Assembly: GCF_003024525.3 (NCBI RefSeq)
Contig: NZ_CP035934.2
Location: 2,914,001 to 2,978,000, forward strand
Reading direction: 5' to 3'
Origin: Acinetobacter cumulans
Lineage (GTDB): Bacteria > Pseudomonadota > Gammaproteobacteria > Pseudomonadales > Moraxellaceae
DNA: 64,000 bases
A program made the position numbers and the translations under genes. Positions 8,649 to 17,846 of the stretch are shown here, one piece after another (the first letter of the stretch is position 1; each line of letters opens with the position of its first letter). Below the pieces are notes generated by a model, which was not told the origin of the DNA, made no database searches, and saw nothing but the letters and a program-made list of their open reading frames with translations.

Positions 8649-9485
8649 TTAAAACATGGAAGGGTAAATATCCGCTTTTAATACTTGTTGAGTTTGTTCT
8701 TTGGTTAAATAAATATCCAACTGTTGCCCGTCTTTGACAATTTCGTTAGAACGATAATGCAGACCAATACCTTCTTGGTCAAAGAACCAGTCTGCCTGTC
8801 CCCAATATAATTTTTTAGGTGCATCCTTACGCACCAATGTATTTTGTTCTTTGAGCCATTGGGCATAGGCTTTTTGTACAAAAGCGTCCATTTTAGCCTG
8901 TTGTTTTGGCTCTATAATATCAAGCGCGGTTAAATTTTTTTGCGTACGGCGGTCCGCGACAAAAAAGTAATACCGCTCTTTTACTTTAATATTTTCTTGG
9001 GCACTATCGACCCCCACTTGCATCAACACAAATTGATTCCGCTGATACGGAATTCGCGTATATACCGCCAACTCATAAGCATGATTGGCCTTAAATTCAG
9101 CTTGCCATGCATCCGATTTTTTAACATAAGCATTTACAGCTTGTTGCAAACTCATTTGTTGCTTTAAGCCAATTTGGTCTTGAATCACTTGCGCCTGCTT
9201 TTGTTCAATCCACGTATTTAACCAGCTATCTTTGTTTTTTAAGGTTTGAATTTCTAACTCAATACAATTTTTAGTTTCACAAAAAGGCAAAGCGATTTGT
9301 GCTGTTTGTTCTTGAATATTTAGGTACGGCAATACTTCTGCTAATTCTTTTTTGGGTGTAGCCTGTACTGGTTCTGAAGCAACCTTAGCATCGGATGCTG
9401 GCTGTTTTGCGCGATCATCACAGCCACTCAATCCAATACTGAGTGCGATGAATGACAAAAAGGCGGTGTGCTGAAGTAGCTTCAT
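8649..9485 (-). CDS. DUF3298-like lipoprotein paralogue (278 aa)
   Basis: The signal ends in the lipobox LSGC (ALSIGLSGCDDR). Asp directly after the lipidated Cys would, by the E. coli +2 rule, favour inner-membrane retention, unlike the downstream paralogue, which has Gln there. A segment CETKNCIELEI parallels CDGKSCPEISL in that paralogue, and the C-terminus carries the same YWGQADWFFDQEGIGLHY-type element. The ATG at 9485 is chosen; a TTG three codons earlier is also possible because AGG lies 4 bp before it. Unknown function. Confidence 0.78.
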   Translation of the reverse strand: MKLLQHTAFLSFIALSIGLSGCDDRAKQPASDAKVASEPVQATPKKELAEVLPYLNIQEQTAQIALPFCETKNCIELEIQTLKNKDSWLNTWIEQKQAQVIQDQIGLKQQMSLQQAVNAYVKKSDAWQAEFKANHAYELAVYTRIPYQRNQFVLMQVGVDSAQENIKVKERYYFFVADRRTQKNLTALDIIEPKQQAKMDAFVQKAYAQWLKEQNTLVRKDAPKKLYWGQADWFFDQEGIGLHYRSNEIVKDGQQLDIYLTKEQTQQVLKADIYPSMF

Positions 9486-9531
9486 AACAAGCAAATAACC
9501 TATAAAAGTTAAGTTAAATTTATCACAAATT

Positions 9532-9557
9532 AAAACAGCTTCCTAAGAAGCTGTTTT
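9532..9557 (-). terminator. Rho-independent terminator after prfC
   Basis: A perfect 11-bp stem AAAACAGCTTC / GAAGCTGTTTT with a 4-base loop, just downstream of the prfC stop on the reverse strand. Confidence 0.85.
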
Positions 9558-9593
9558 CAATAAATCAGATACTGGTAAAACTAAAGCATATTT

Positions 9594-11186
9594 TTAGTGT
9601 TCACGGGTATTGCGGAACACAATATCAGGATAACGCTCTTGCATTAGCTGTAAGTTCACACGGCTCGGTGCAAGATAGGTTAAATGACCACCACCATCGA
9701 CAGACAATTGGTCATGTGCTTTTTTCTTAAATTCATTGAATTTTTTCTCATCATCACACGATACCCAACGTACAGTGTTGATGCTGACAGGCTCGTATAC
9801 ACAATCCACTTTGTATTCTTCTTTCAAGCGGTATGCAACCACTTCAAACTGAAGTACACCGACAGCACCAACAATCAAGTCGTTACTGTTTTGAGGCATG
9901 AACACCTGTGTTGCACCCTCTTCCGAAAGTTCTTTTAAGCCTTTTTGTAACTGCTTAGATTTTAATGGATCTTTTAAGCGTACGCGGCGGAACATTTCTG
10001 GTGCAAAGTGTGGAATACCTGTGAATTGAAGCTTTTCACCTGATGTAAAGGTATCGCCAATTTGAATGGTACCGTGGTTATGCAAACCAATAATATCACC
10101 CGGCCACGCCTCTTCTAAATGCTGACGGTCGCCTGCTAAGAAGGTTAATGCATCTGAAATACGCACATCTTTATCTAGACGTACATGCTTCATTTTCAGG
10201 CCTTTTTCATATTTACCCGAACAGATACGCATAAAGGCAATACGGTCACGGTGTTTTGGATCCATGTTGGCTTGAATTTTAAATACAAAGCCTGTGAAAC
10301 CTTCTTCAGTCGCGTCCACTTTACGGTCTTGTGTTGGGTGCGCTTTTGGTTCTGGTGCATAGTTACTAAATGCATCAAGTACATGGTCTACACCAAAGTT
10401 GCCAAGCGCAGTACCAAACAATACAGGCGTTTGACGACCCGCTAAAAACTCTGCACGATCCAATGGTTCATTGGCCATTTGTACGAGTTCTAATGATTCT
10501 TCAAACGCTGCCCAAGCCAACTCACCTACTTTTTCACGTAAGTCTGGGTAGTCATAGCCATCACGGATTTCAATGTCTGTAATGGTTGAACCAAAGCCTG
10601 CTTTATATACATAGAACTTTTCTTCGATGAGGTTGAATACACCAGCGAAGTCACGACCTGTACCTAAAGGCCAAGTTAAAGGTACACATTTAATTTTGAG
10701 GACGTTTTCAATTTCATCTAGCAATTCTAATGGCTCACGAATTTCGCGGTCCATTTTGTTGACGAATGAAATGATTGGTGTGTCACGCATACGACACACT
10801 TCCATCAATTTAATCGTACGGTCTTCGACACCTTTTGCACCATCAATCACCATAAGTGCAGAGTCAACCGCTGTTAATGTGCGATAAGTATCTTCAGAGA
10901 AATCTTCATGCCCTGGGGTGTCGAGAAGGTTAATCATCTTGTCTTTGAATGGGAACTGCATGACTGACGTGGTAATTGAGATCCCACGTTCTTTTTCCAT
11001 TTCCATCCAGTCAGATGTTGCCGCACGGTCAGACTTACGGCTTTTTACCATCCCCGCAACCTGAATTGCTTGTCCCCATAACAGCAGTTTTTCTGTCATG
11101 GTGGTTTTACCCGCATCGGGGTGGGAAATAATCGCGAACGTACGACGCTGAGCGACCTGTGTCGCTAATTCATCTTTAAAACTCAT
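9594..11186 (-). CDS. prfC: Peptide chain release factor 3
   Basis: 530 residues, the standard RF3 size. It is a translational GTPase that removes RF1/RF2 from the ribosome after termination. G1 [15 protein letters not shown] is at about residue 20, the switch region [13 protein letters not shown] follows, then G3 [14 protein letters not shown] and G4 NKMDRE. The C-terminal RF3 domains show [16 protein letters not shown]. It has its own terminator at 9532-9557. Confidence 0.97.
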   Translation of the reverse strand: MSFKDELATQVAQRRTFAIISHPDAGKTTMTEKLLLWGQAIQVAGMVKSRKSDRAATSDWMEMEKERGISITTSVMQFPFKDKMINLLDTPGHEDFSEDTYRTLTAVDSALMVIDGAKGVEDRTIKLMEVCRMRDTPIISFVNKMDREIREPLELLDEIENVLKIKCVPLTWPLGTGRDFAGVFNLIEEKFYVYKAGFGSTITDIEIRDGYDYPDLREKVGELAWAAFEESLELVQMANEPLDRAEFLAGRQTPVLFGTALGNFGVDHVLDAFSNYAPEPKAHPTQDRKVDATEEGFTGFVFKIQANMDPKHRDRIAFMRICSGKYEKGLKMKHVRLDKDVRISDALTFLAGDRQHLEEAWPGDIIGLHNHGTIQIGDTFTSGEKLQFTGIPHFAPEMFRRVRLKDPLKSKQLQKGLKELSEEGATQVFMPQNSNDLIVGAVGVLQFEVVAYRLKEEYKVDCVYEPVSINTVRWVSCDDEKKFNEFKKKAHDQLSVDGGGHLTYLAPSRVNLQLMQERYPDIVFRNTREH

Positions 11187-11404
11187 GGAAAGACACCTAC
11201 TGCAGACGCGCAGCGCAAAAGACCAAATCTGATCAAATCAAAAATTGGCGATATTGTAGCAGATTTCTTTCGGTATTCCTCCACCCTCACATACACACCA
11301 AAATACATGATTACACTTTAGCAGTCCGCATTTCATCCGCTTCTTCGTCATGCCTTCAATCAACTTGGAATTCGTTATTGTTCAATAAAAAAAGACTGAC
11401 CAGC

Positions 11405-12088
11405 TTATAATAGAGCCAACATTTCCAAGGTAATTTTTTTCACAGCATCACGACTTTGAATAATATGTGCTTGAATACTCTCCAAGGCTAAATCTTTATT
11501 TTTGCTAAGGATCTGTTCCAATATCTTTTGATGTTCTGCATAGGTTGCATCAATACGATAATCTTTAGAAAAATCTAAACGGCGAATAATACGGATTTTT
11601 TCACTCACATCCCGATGCACCTTTGCCATTTCACTATTACCAATTGCTTCAACCAATTGACAGTGAAATGCTTCATCTTGCATAGATAAAGTTTTTAAAT
11701 CATGCAAAAACCGTTCAGGCTGAATACACCACAAATTCACCAATGTCTGTAAAGCCTGTTTGAGTTGTTCTGGTTCCATTTTACAGAGCTGCTCAATGGC
11801 ATAGCATTCCAGCAAAATCCGTAAATCGTACAGTTCTTCGTAGGCTTTAAAATTGAGTGGCTTCACTTCCCAACCGCTGCGAAAATGCACCCGTACATAA
11901 CCATCTTGCTGTAAACGGTATAAAGCCTGCCGTACGGGTGTACGGCTGACTTCATACAATTCTGCAATTTCAGATTCGGTAAAACGTGCACCCGGTTTGA
12001 GCTGAAAATCAAAAATATCGTTTTTTATTTTTTGGAAAACCAGCTCAGACAAGTTGTCTGAGCTTTTCCCAACAATGGCTGAAGTCAT
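11405..12088 (-). CDS. GntR-family (FCD domain) transcriptional regulator of the urea carboxylase operon
   Basis: 227 residues. The N-terminal winged helix (about 10-75) has the GntR signature FTESEIAELYEVSRTPVRQALYRLQQDGYV. The C-terminal helical FCD domain includes Asp/His ligands typical of metal- and acid-binding FadR-type regulators (DEAFHCQLVEAIGN, AEHQKILEQI). It begins 2 bp after the urea carboxylase stop, so it is the last gene of that operon and probably controls it. The palindrome at 17665-17681 upstream of the operon is a candidate operator. Effector not known. Confidence 0.88.
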   Translation of the reverse strand: MTSAIVGKSSDNLSELVFQKIKNDIFDFQLKPGARFTESEIAELYEVSRTPVRQALYRLQQDGYVRVHFRSGWEVKPLNFKAYEELYDLRILLECYAIEQLCKMEPEQLKQALQTLVNLWCIQPERFLHDLKTLSMQDEAFHCQLVEAIGNSEMAKVHRDVSEKIRIIRRLDFSKDYRIDATYAEHQKILEQILSKNKDLALESIQAHIIQSRDAVKKITLEMLALL

Positions 12089-12090
12089 GT

Positions 12091-15000
12091 TTATTCCATA
12101 TAAACCAGCGGTTCACCGCTATGTACCGTTTGTCCCGCACGGCAGATAATCGCTTTCACTATACCGTCATCATCGGCATAGACTGGAAGCTCCATTTTCA
12201 TCGCTTCAATAATGGCTACAGTATCGCCTTTCTTCACAGACTGTCCAGCTTCGACAAAAATTTTCCAAATGTTGCCTGTCATCGATGCATTTAAAGCTGC
12301 ATACTGGCTATAGTCGGTATCGTCTTGCAGGATTTCCATTTCCGCAGGCGCATCGAACTCATCTTTCCAGCGTTCAACTTCAGTTGTAAATGCCTGCTGC
12401 TGCTGTGCTTTAAATTCGGCAATACTGTCCTTCTCTGTTTCCAAAAAAGTTTGATAAGCTGCGAAATCAAATTCAGTTTCTTCAATTTTAATTTCCGCCA
12501 CACCATTGGCAAAGTCGGCACGGAATTGATCGAGTTCAGCTTCGGTTACTTCGTAATATTTAATTTGGTCAAAGAAACGTAAGAACCATTGCTGATCACC
12601 AAACTGCTTGTTCTTTTTAAACTTATTCCAAATGGGCAAGGTACGGCCTATCAATTGATAACCGCCCGGTGAGTCCATGCCATAGATACACATGTACATA
12701 CCGCCAATACCTACAGTGCCTTCGGCAGTAAAGGTACGTGCAGGATTATATTTCGAACTGAGCAAACGATGGCGCGGATCAATTGGAACGGCACAAGGTG
12801 CGGTTAAATACACATCGCCTAAACCTAAAATCAGGTAATTGGCATCAAAAATGATGTCTTTGACTTGCTCACGGCTGTCTAAGCCATTAATGCGCTGAAT
12901 GAAATCGACGTTATTTGGCAACCACGGCGCTTTGGCACAGACGCTTTCTTGATAACGTTCTACAGCACCTAAAGTTGCCGAATCCTCAAATGCCATCGGC
13001 AAGTGAATAATACGTGATGGAATTTTGATTTGGCTCAAATCGCCCATCTCATTTTCCAGACCCAATAAGAACTGGATCAAGTTTGCTTGGCTGAAACGCA
13101 ATCCATCATATTTAATTTGCAGTGAACGCACACCCGGTGAAAGCTCTAAAATGCCATCAATGGTCGCTTCACGAATGAGCTGCATCAGTCGATAAACACG
13201 TAAGCGTAATGCAAGGTCGAGAACGTTTTCGCCATATTCAAGCAAGATGTAACTGTCACCTGCCTGACGGTAGACTGCTTTCGGCGCATGCATATCTGCT
13301 TCACGAACCGCCAATATCCCTTCAGGCTTGCATTCAAAAGTTGCCACCTCTGACTTTTCAGGTGCTTGAGCAAAGCTTTGGATATCGGCAATTTGCTGAA
13401 CTTCCAAGGCATTGGCTTGTTCCACACTCATCGGGTAGAAACTGATGCTGTCATCCGCCTTCAGTTGACCAATCTTCCAAAGTTCTGCTTTGGCAATCGT
13501 CACTGGGCAAACAAAGCCACCGAGGCTTGGGCCATCTTTGGCCAAAATCACTGGAAAATCACCAGTGAAGTTAATCGCCCCAATAGCATATTCACAGTCA
13601 TGCACATTGGATGGATGCAAACCTGCTTCACCGCCATTTTCACGTGCCCAGCTTGGTGTCGGGCCAGTTAGGCGAATACCTAAACGGTTTGAGTTAAAGT
13701 GTACATTCCATGTTGAAGCAAAAAATTCTTCAATATATTCAGGTTTAAAGAAATCTGGTGCACCATGTGGACCATAGAGCACGCCAATTTTCCATTCTCT
13801 GCCATAGCTTGGAATACGCTCTGCTGCCAAAGCTTGCGGTGCTGCTGTTGCAACTTCCAATCCATCTAAAGGCAGGCTTGGATTAACCATTTTAATCATG
13901 TCGCCTGCGCGCAGCACTCGCCCTGCATGACCGCCAAAATTACCCAATGCAAAGGTTGAACGACTGCCTAGATATTCAGGTACATTTAGTCCGTTGCGGA
14001 TTGCAAGATAAGTACGGCAACCTGATTCAACTTGTCCGAGTGCCAAAGTTTGCCCGGCTTTGATGCTGATCGGCTGCCAAAAATCGACATTTACTCCATC
14101 TAGAGTCGCGCTGCATGGCGCACCTGCTAAGGCTACGATGCTATCGGCATGAAATTTTAGACTTGGCCCTTGTAAGGTAAATTCAAAGCCTGCTGCCGAT
14201 TTTGGATTACCCACAACTTGATTGGCCAATTGAAATGCATAATCATCCATCGGGCCTGATGGCGGTACACCAATATCCCAATAGCCCACACGCCCCGGAT
14301 AGTCTTGAATCGTACTTTGTGTACCCGGTTGTAGCACTTCAATTACATTTGGCACGTATTTAAAATCATCCAGCAGACGTGTCCAGATTTGCATATTTTC
14401 AAAGCGTGCATCTGATACTACGGTATGCGCATAGTCTAAGTTGGTACTGATGCCATTCAGGCGGGTTTCAGCCAAGGCTGTTTTTAGCTTGGCAATCGCA
14501 CTGTCTCTGTCTGCTGCATGCACAATGATTTTGGCAATCATCGGGTCAAAATATTGTGAAATTTCTGTGCCTGTAGATACCCACGTATCCACACGAATGT
14601 CTTCAGGGAAATATACATCCGTGAGTACACCCGGACTTGGCTGGAAGTTTTTCACTGGGTCTTCCGCATAAATTCGCACTTCAATGGCAGCGCCATTGGG
14701 CTGAATATTGCTGAGTTTTTCCCAGTCCAAAGCATCACCTGCTGCCACTTTGAGCATGCATTCAATCAGATCTAATCCTGTCACCATTTCAGTGACTGGA
14801 TGTTCAACCTGCAAACGGGTATTCACTTCAAGGAAATACACTTCATCACGGGCAGCATCATAGATAAACTCAACTGTGCCTGCGCTGCGGTATTTCACCA
14901 ATTGACCGAGCTCTACAGCAGCACGGTGCAATTTTTGACGTGTCGCTTCTGGTAAATGCGGTGCAGGTGTTTCCTCAACGACTTTTTGGTTACGGCGCTG

Positions 15001-15690
15001 CAAGGAACAGTCACGCTCACCAAAAGCAACGACTTGACCTAAACCATCACCAAAAATTTGTACTTCTACGTGACGTGCTTTATCGACAAAACGTTCGAGA
15101 AACACGCCCGCATCTTTAAAGAACTGCTCTCCTAGACGCTTTACACTTTCATACGCATCTTTTAATGATTGTTCATCATCACAGCGGGTTAAACCAATCC
15201 CACCACCGCCAGCGGTGCTTTTCAACATGATTGGATAACCAATCTCTGCAGCAGATGCGAGTGCTTCATCCAAATTTGCCAATAAACCTGTACCCGGTGT
15301 CATGGGTACATTGGCTGCCGCAGCCAATTCACGTGCACGATGCTTCAAACCAAATTCTAAAATTTGTTCAGCCGTTGGCCCCATAAAGGCAATGTTATTT
15401 TCTTCACATGCACGGGCAAAGTCGGCACTCTCAGACAAAAAGCCATAACCGGGAAATATTGCTTCAACGCCGGTTTGTTTTGCTGCTTGAATCAATTTTT
15501 CAATACTTAAATAAGTTTCTGCAGGTTTAACACCTTCAAGTGAAACCGCTACATCTGCATCTAAGACATGCTGTGCATAACGGTCTGTCTCTGAATACAC
15601 GGCAACTGACTGAACACCGAGTTTCTTTAATGTACGAATCGCACGAACAGCAATTTCACCACGGTTTGCAATTAACACTGTTTTAAACAT
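12091..15690 (-). CDS. Urea carboxylase (biotin-dependent)
   Basis: 1199 residues. Domain order: biotin carboxylase (about 1-450; FKTVLIANRGEIAVRAIRTL at the start, ATP-grasp STAGGGGIGL, and FLEVNTRLQVEHPVTEMV), then a KipA/AHS2-like domain (about 470-780; DYPGRVGYWDIGVPPSGPMD), then a KipI/AHS1-like domain (about 830-1030), then a biotinyl domain whose lysine is in EAMKMELP near the C-terminus. It carboxylates urea to allophanate using ATP and bicarbonate. GGGGA lies about eight bases before the ATG. It lies between allophanate hydrolase (20-bp gap) and the GntR gene (2-bp gap). The two activities are separate proteins here, as in many bacteria, unlike the fused yeast urea amidolyase. Confidence 0.95.
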   Translation of the reverse strand: MFKTVLIANRGEIAVRAIRTLKKLGVQSVAVYSETDRYAQHVLDADVAVSLEGVKPAETYLSIEKLIQAAKQTGVEAIFPGYGFLSESADFARACEENNIAFMGPTAEQILEFGLKHRARELAAAANVPMTPGTGLLANLDEALASAAEIGYPIMLKSTAGGGGIGLTRCDDEQSLKDAYESVKRLGEQFFKDAGVFLERFVDKARHVEVQIFGDGLGQVVAFGERDCSLQRRNQKVVEETPAPHLPEATRQKLHRAAVELGQLVKYRSAGTVEFIYDAARDEVYFLEVNTRLQVEHPVTEMVTGLDLIECMLKVAAGDALDWEKLSNIQPNGAAIEVRIYAEDPVKNFQPSPGVLTDVYFPEDIRVDTWVSTGTEISQYFDPMIAKIIVHAADRDSAIAKLKTALAETRLNGISTNLDYAHTVVSDARFENMQIWTRLLDDFKYVPNVIEVLQPGTQSTIQDYPGRVGYWDIGVPPSGPMDDYAFQLANQVVGNPKSAAGFEFTLQGPSLKFHADSIVALAGAPCSATLDGVNVDFWQPISIKAGQTLALGQVESGCRTYLAIRNGLNVPEYLGSRSTFALGNFGGHAGRVLRAGDMIKMVNPSLPLDGLEVATAAPQALAAERIPSYGREWKIGVLYGPHGAPDFFKPEYIEEFFASTWNVHFNSNRLGIRLTGPTPSWARENGGEAGLHPSNVHDCEYAIGAINFTGDFPVILAKDGPSLGGFVCPVTIAKAELWKIGQLKADDSISFYPMSVEQANALEVQQIADIQSFAQAPEKSEVATFECKPEGILAVREADMHAPKAVYRQAGDSYILLEYGENVLDLALRLRVYRLMQLIREATIDGILELSPGVRSLQIKYDGLRFSQANLIQFLLGLENEMGDLSQIKIPSRIIHLPMAFEDSATLGAVERYQESVCAKAPWLPNNVDFIQRINGLDSREQVKDIIFDANYLILGLGDVYLTAPCAVPIDPRHRLLSSKYNPARTFTAEGTVGIGGMYMCIYGMDSPGGYQLIGRTLPIWNKFKKNKQFGDQQWFLRFFDQIKYYEVTEAELDQFRADFANGVAEIKIEETEFDFAAYQTFLETEKDSIAEFKAQQQQAFTTEVERWKDEFDAPAEMEILQDDTDYSQYAALNASMTGNIWKIFVEAGQSVKKGDTVAIIEAMKMELPVYADDDGIVKAIICRAGQTVHSGEPLVYME

Positions 15691-15710
15691 GATTATTTCC
15701 CCGAATTTTT

Positions 15711-17537
15711 TTAATTTGATTTTGCTGTTGTTGCGTGCAGTGATTGGATATAGGCGCGCCAGCCGCCAAATTCACTGATATTTTTTGCACCGTTTAGGCC
15801 ATAAGGTTCACAAATAAAGCCTTTCACCCAACGTCCATCGGCAAGCTCGACATTGCCCATACCAAGTGGTGTTGGAATTTCAGCAACAAATTCACCAAAG
15901 CGTGCTTTTGGAATATCCCAAAGCTCGACAATAATTTTTTGACCCGATTCCTGACGTGCTAAACCTGGTTTCGGCGGTACAGTGCCCGGCAATGCATAGA
16001 GGGCATAATCAGCAGAAGTGGTTGTGGTTTCGACATGCACGGCTTGGCGTGTTGTCAGTTGGAAATTGAGTGGCATGCCTGTGAGATGTGCACCCACAAC
16101 CGCAACTCGAAAATGCTGTGCGGATGGTGCAGAAATGACTGAAGCTGTTTCAGGCAATGTTTTACCCATTGCACCGAGGGGTAATTTCAGTTGCTTTTGC
16201 CATTTTTCTGCAAAATCTGCTAAAGCCGTATCGTGCCAAGCTGGTGCAATGAATGTGATTCCAAAAGGCAGCCCGTCGGCACGAAAGCCTGCAGGTACAG
16301 CGATGGCACTGAGGTCTGCTAAATTGGTAAAGTTGGTATAGGTGCCAAAGTGACTGTTATATTCAATCGGCGCTTCTGCCATTTCAGCCAGTGTGTGAAT
16401 GGTTGGCGAGCTTGGCACCACTAAGGCATCAAATTGCGCTAAGGTTTGCTGAATGTCTCGAGCCAATTCTTGCTTTAAATATTCGGCGTTATAAGCATCA
16501 ACCGCAGTGTACTGCTGGCCTTTTTGAATAATTTCTAAAACTGTTGGGTCAAAGTCTTGTACCGATGTTTCTAATAAGTCTGCAACTGCAGCAGTTCGCT
16601 CTGCGATCCATGACCCTTGATACAGTTGTGCAGCCAATTTTGCAAAAGCACTGAAATCAATTTCAGTCAGTTCTGCGCCTAAGTTTTTTAATTCAGTCAG
16701 TGCTTGCTGAAATGCATCCGCCGATTGAGCATCGCCAAAAAACTCTAACTGTTTTGGAATAGCTAATTTTAATTGTGTGCTGAACTTTGCAGGCGCTGTT
16801 GCTGGATTCACACGTGAATAGCTGTCGCTTACATCAAAACTTTCCATAACATCTGCCACAGCAGTCGCATCAGCGACGGTTAAGGCAAAAATTGAAATGC
16901 AATCTAAGCTTTTACAGGCAGGCAATAAGCCTGTATTTGAAAAGCGCCCTTTGGTCGGTTTTAAACCAACAATATTATTAAATGCTGCGGGTATACGCCC
17001 TGAGCCTGCGGTATCTGTACCGAGCGCAATCGGGACTAAACCACGTGCCACCACACTGCCTGAACCAGAGCTTGAACCACCGCTTACATAGTCAGGATTG
17101 AATGTATTCGGCACTGCACCAAATGGCGAACGTGTACCAACCAATCCTGTGGCAAATTGATCTAAATTGGTTTTGCCTACAATAATCGCACCCGCTTGTT
17201 TTAAGCGTTGTACCACATAGGCATCTTCAGTTTTAATTTCAGTAAATAATTTAAACGCAGCCGTTGACGCAAAGCCTGCCACATCAATATTGTCTTTCAC
17301 TGCAATAGGCACACCAAACAAAGGTAAGGCAGTCGCATTTTCAATTTGTTTTAAAACTTCAATCTGCGCAGTTATTTGTTCTATCGATGCAATTGAAATC
17401 CATGCTGGGTCTACGCGATCAAATTGCTCGACCAAGGCATATAAGTCTTCAAGTTGAAGTGTGTTGTTTGCGTAGCCCGCTTTCCATTCCGCTAAAGTCC
17501 AGCCTAAAGTTTTTATTGGGTTCATTGATGTGCTCAT
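15711..17537 (-). CDS. atzF: Allophanate hydrolase (AtzF type)
   Basis: About 608 residues from the ATG at 17537; a second ATG at 17525 and upstream in-frame ATGs at 17576 are alternatives. The amidase-signature domain (about 60-440) shows the Lys of AVKDNIDVAG, the Ser-rich GGSSSGSGSVVARG and the catalytic Ser in GTDTAGSGRIPAAFNN. A C-terminal domain (about 470-600) resembles the AtzF/DUR1 C-terminal decarboxylating domain. It splits allophanate to ammonia and carbon dioxide after urea carboxylase. First gene of the operon. No urea transporter gene accompanies it in the window. Confidence 0.92.
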   Translation of the reverse strand: MSTSMNPIKTLGWTLAEWKAGYANNTLQLEDLYALVEQFDRVDPAWISIASIEQITAQIEVLKQIENATALPLFGVPIAVKDNIDVAGFASTAAFKLFTEIKTEDAYVVQRLKQAGAIIVGKTNLDQFATGLVGTRSPFGAVPNTFNPDYVSGGSSSGSGSVVARGLVPIALGTDTAGSGRIPAAFNNIVGLKPTKGRFSNTGLLPACKSLDCISIFALTVADATAVADVMESFDVSDSYSRVNPATAPAKFSTQLKLAIPKQLEFFGDAQSADAFQQALTELKNLGAELTEIDFSAFAKLAAQLYQGSWIAERTAAVADLLETSVQDFDPTVLEIIQKGQQYTAVDAYNAEYLKQELARDIQQTLAQFDALVVPSSPTIHTLAEMAEAPIEYNSHFGTYTNFTNLADLSAIAVPAGFRADGLPFGITFIAPAWHDTALADFAEKWQKQLKLPLGAMGKTLPETASVISAPSAQHFRVAVVGAHLTGMPLNFQLTTRQAVHVETTTTSADYALYALPGTVPPKPGLARQESGQKIIVELWDIPKARFGEFVAEIPTPLGMGNVELADGRWVKGFICEPYGLNGAKNISEFGGWRAYIQSLHATTAKSN

Positions 17538-17664
17538 TCTTGTATCCAAGTTTGAATACTGTATTGCACACATCATGCCAAAATAATATTTTTATTATTT
17601 TTCAATATCTTACTTATTAAATATAATTATTTTTATTTATTTCAGACCTATCATCATACACATC

Positions 17665-17681
17665 TGTTCTAAAATAGAACA
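17665..17681. promoter_or_regulatory. Perfect palindrome upstream of the urea operon, candidate GntR operator
   Basis: TGTTCTA-AAA-TAGAACA is a 7-bp perfect inverted repeat with a 3-bp spacer, 128 bp before the proposed allophanate hydrolase start. FCD-type GntR proteins bind short inverted repeats, and the operon encodes one. The core TTCTAAAATAGAA also occurs at 32163-32179 and inside clpX near 39790, so it may be partly chance in AT-rich DNA. Confidence 0.45.
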
Positions 17682-17846
17682 TTCGTTCACTTTATTTGCA
17701 CCATGTCAGTTTGAACCGAAAATACAGATCAGCTGGCTCCTGCATCATAAAGCTTATCTTTAATTCAAAGCACAATTCAATCCTGCATTTTGGCTACAGC
17801 ATAATGGAGAAATCAGCACTGAAGCCAATCCCTCATTCCTTGTACA

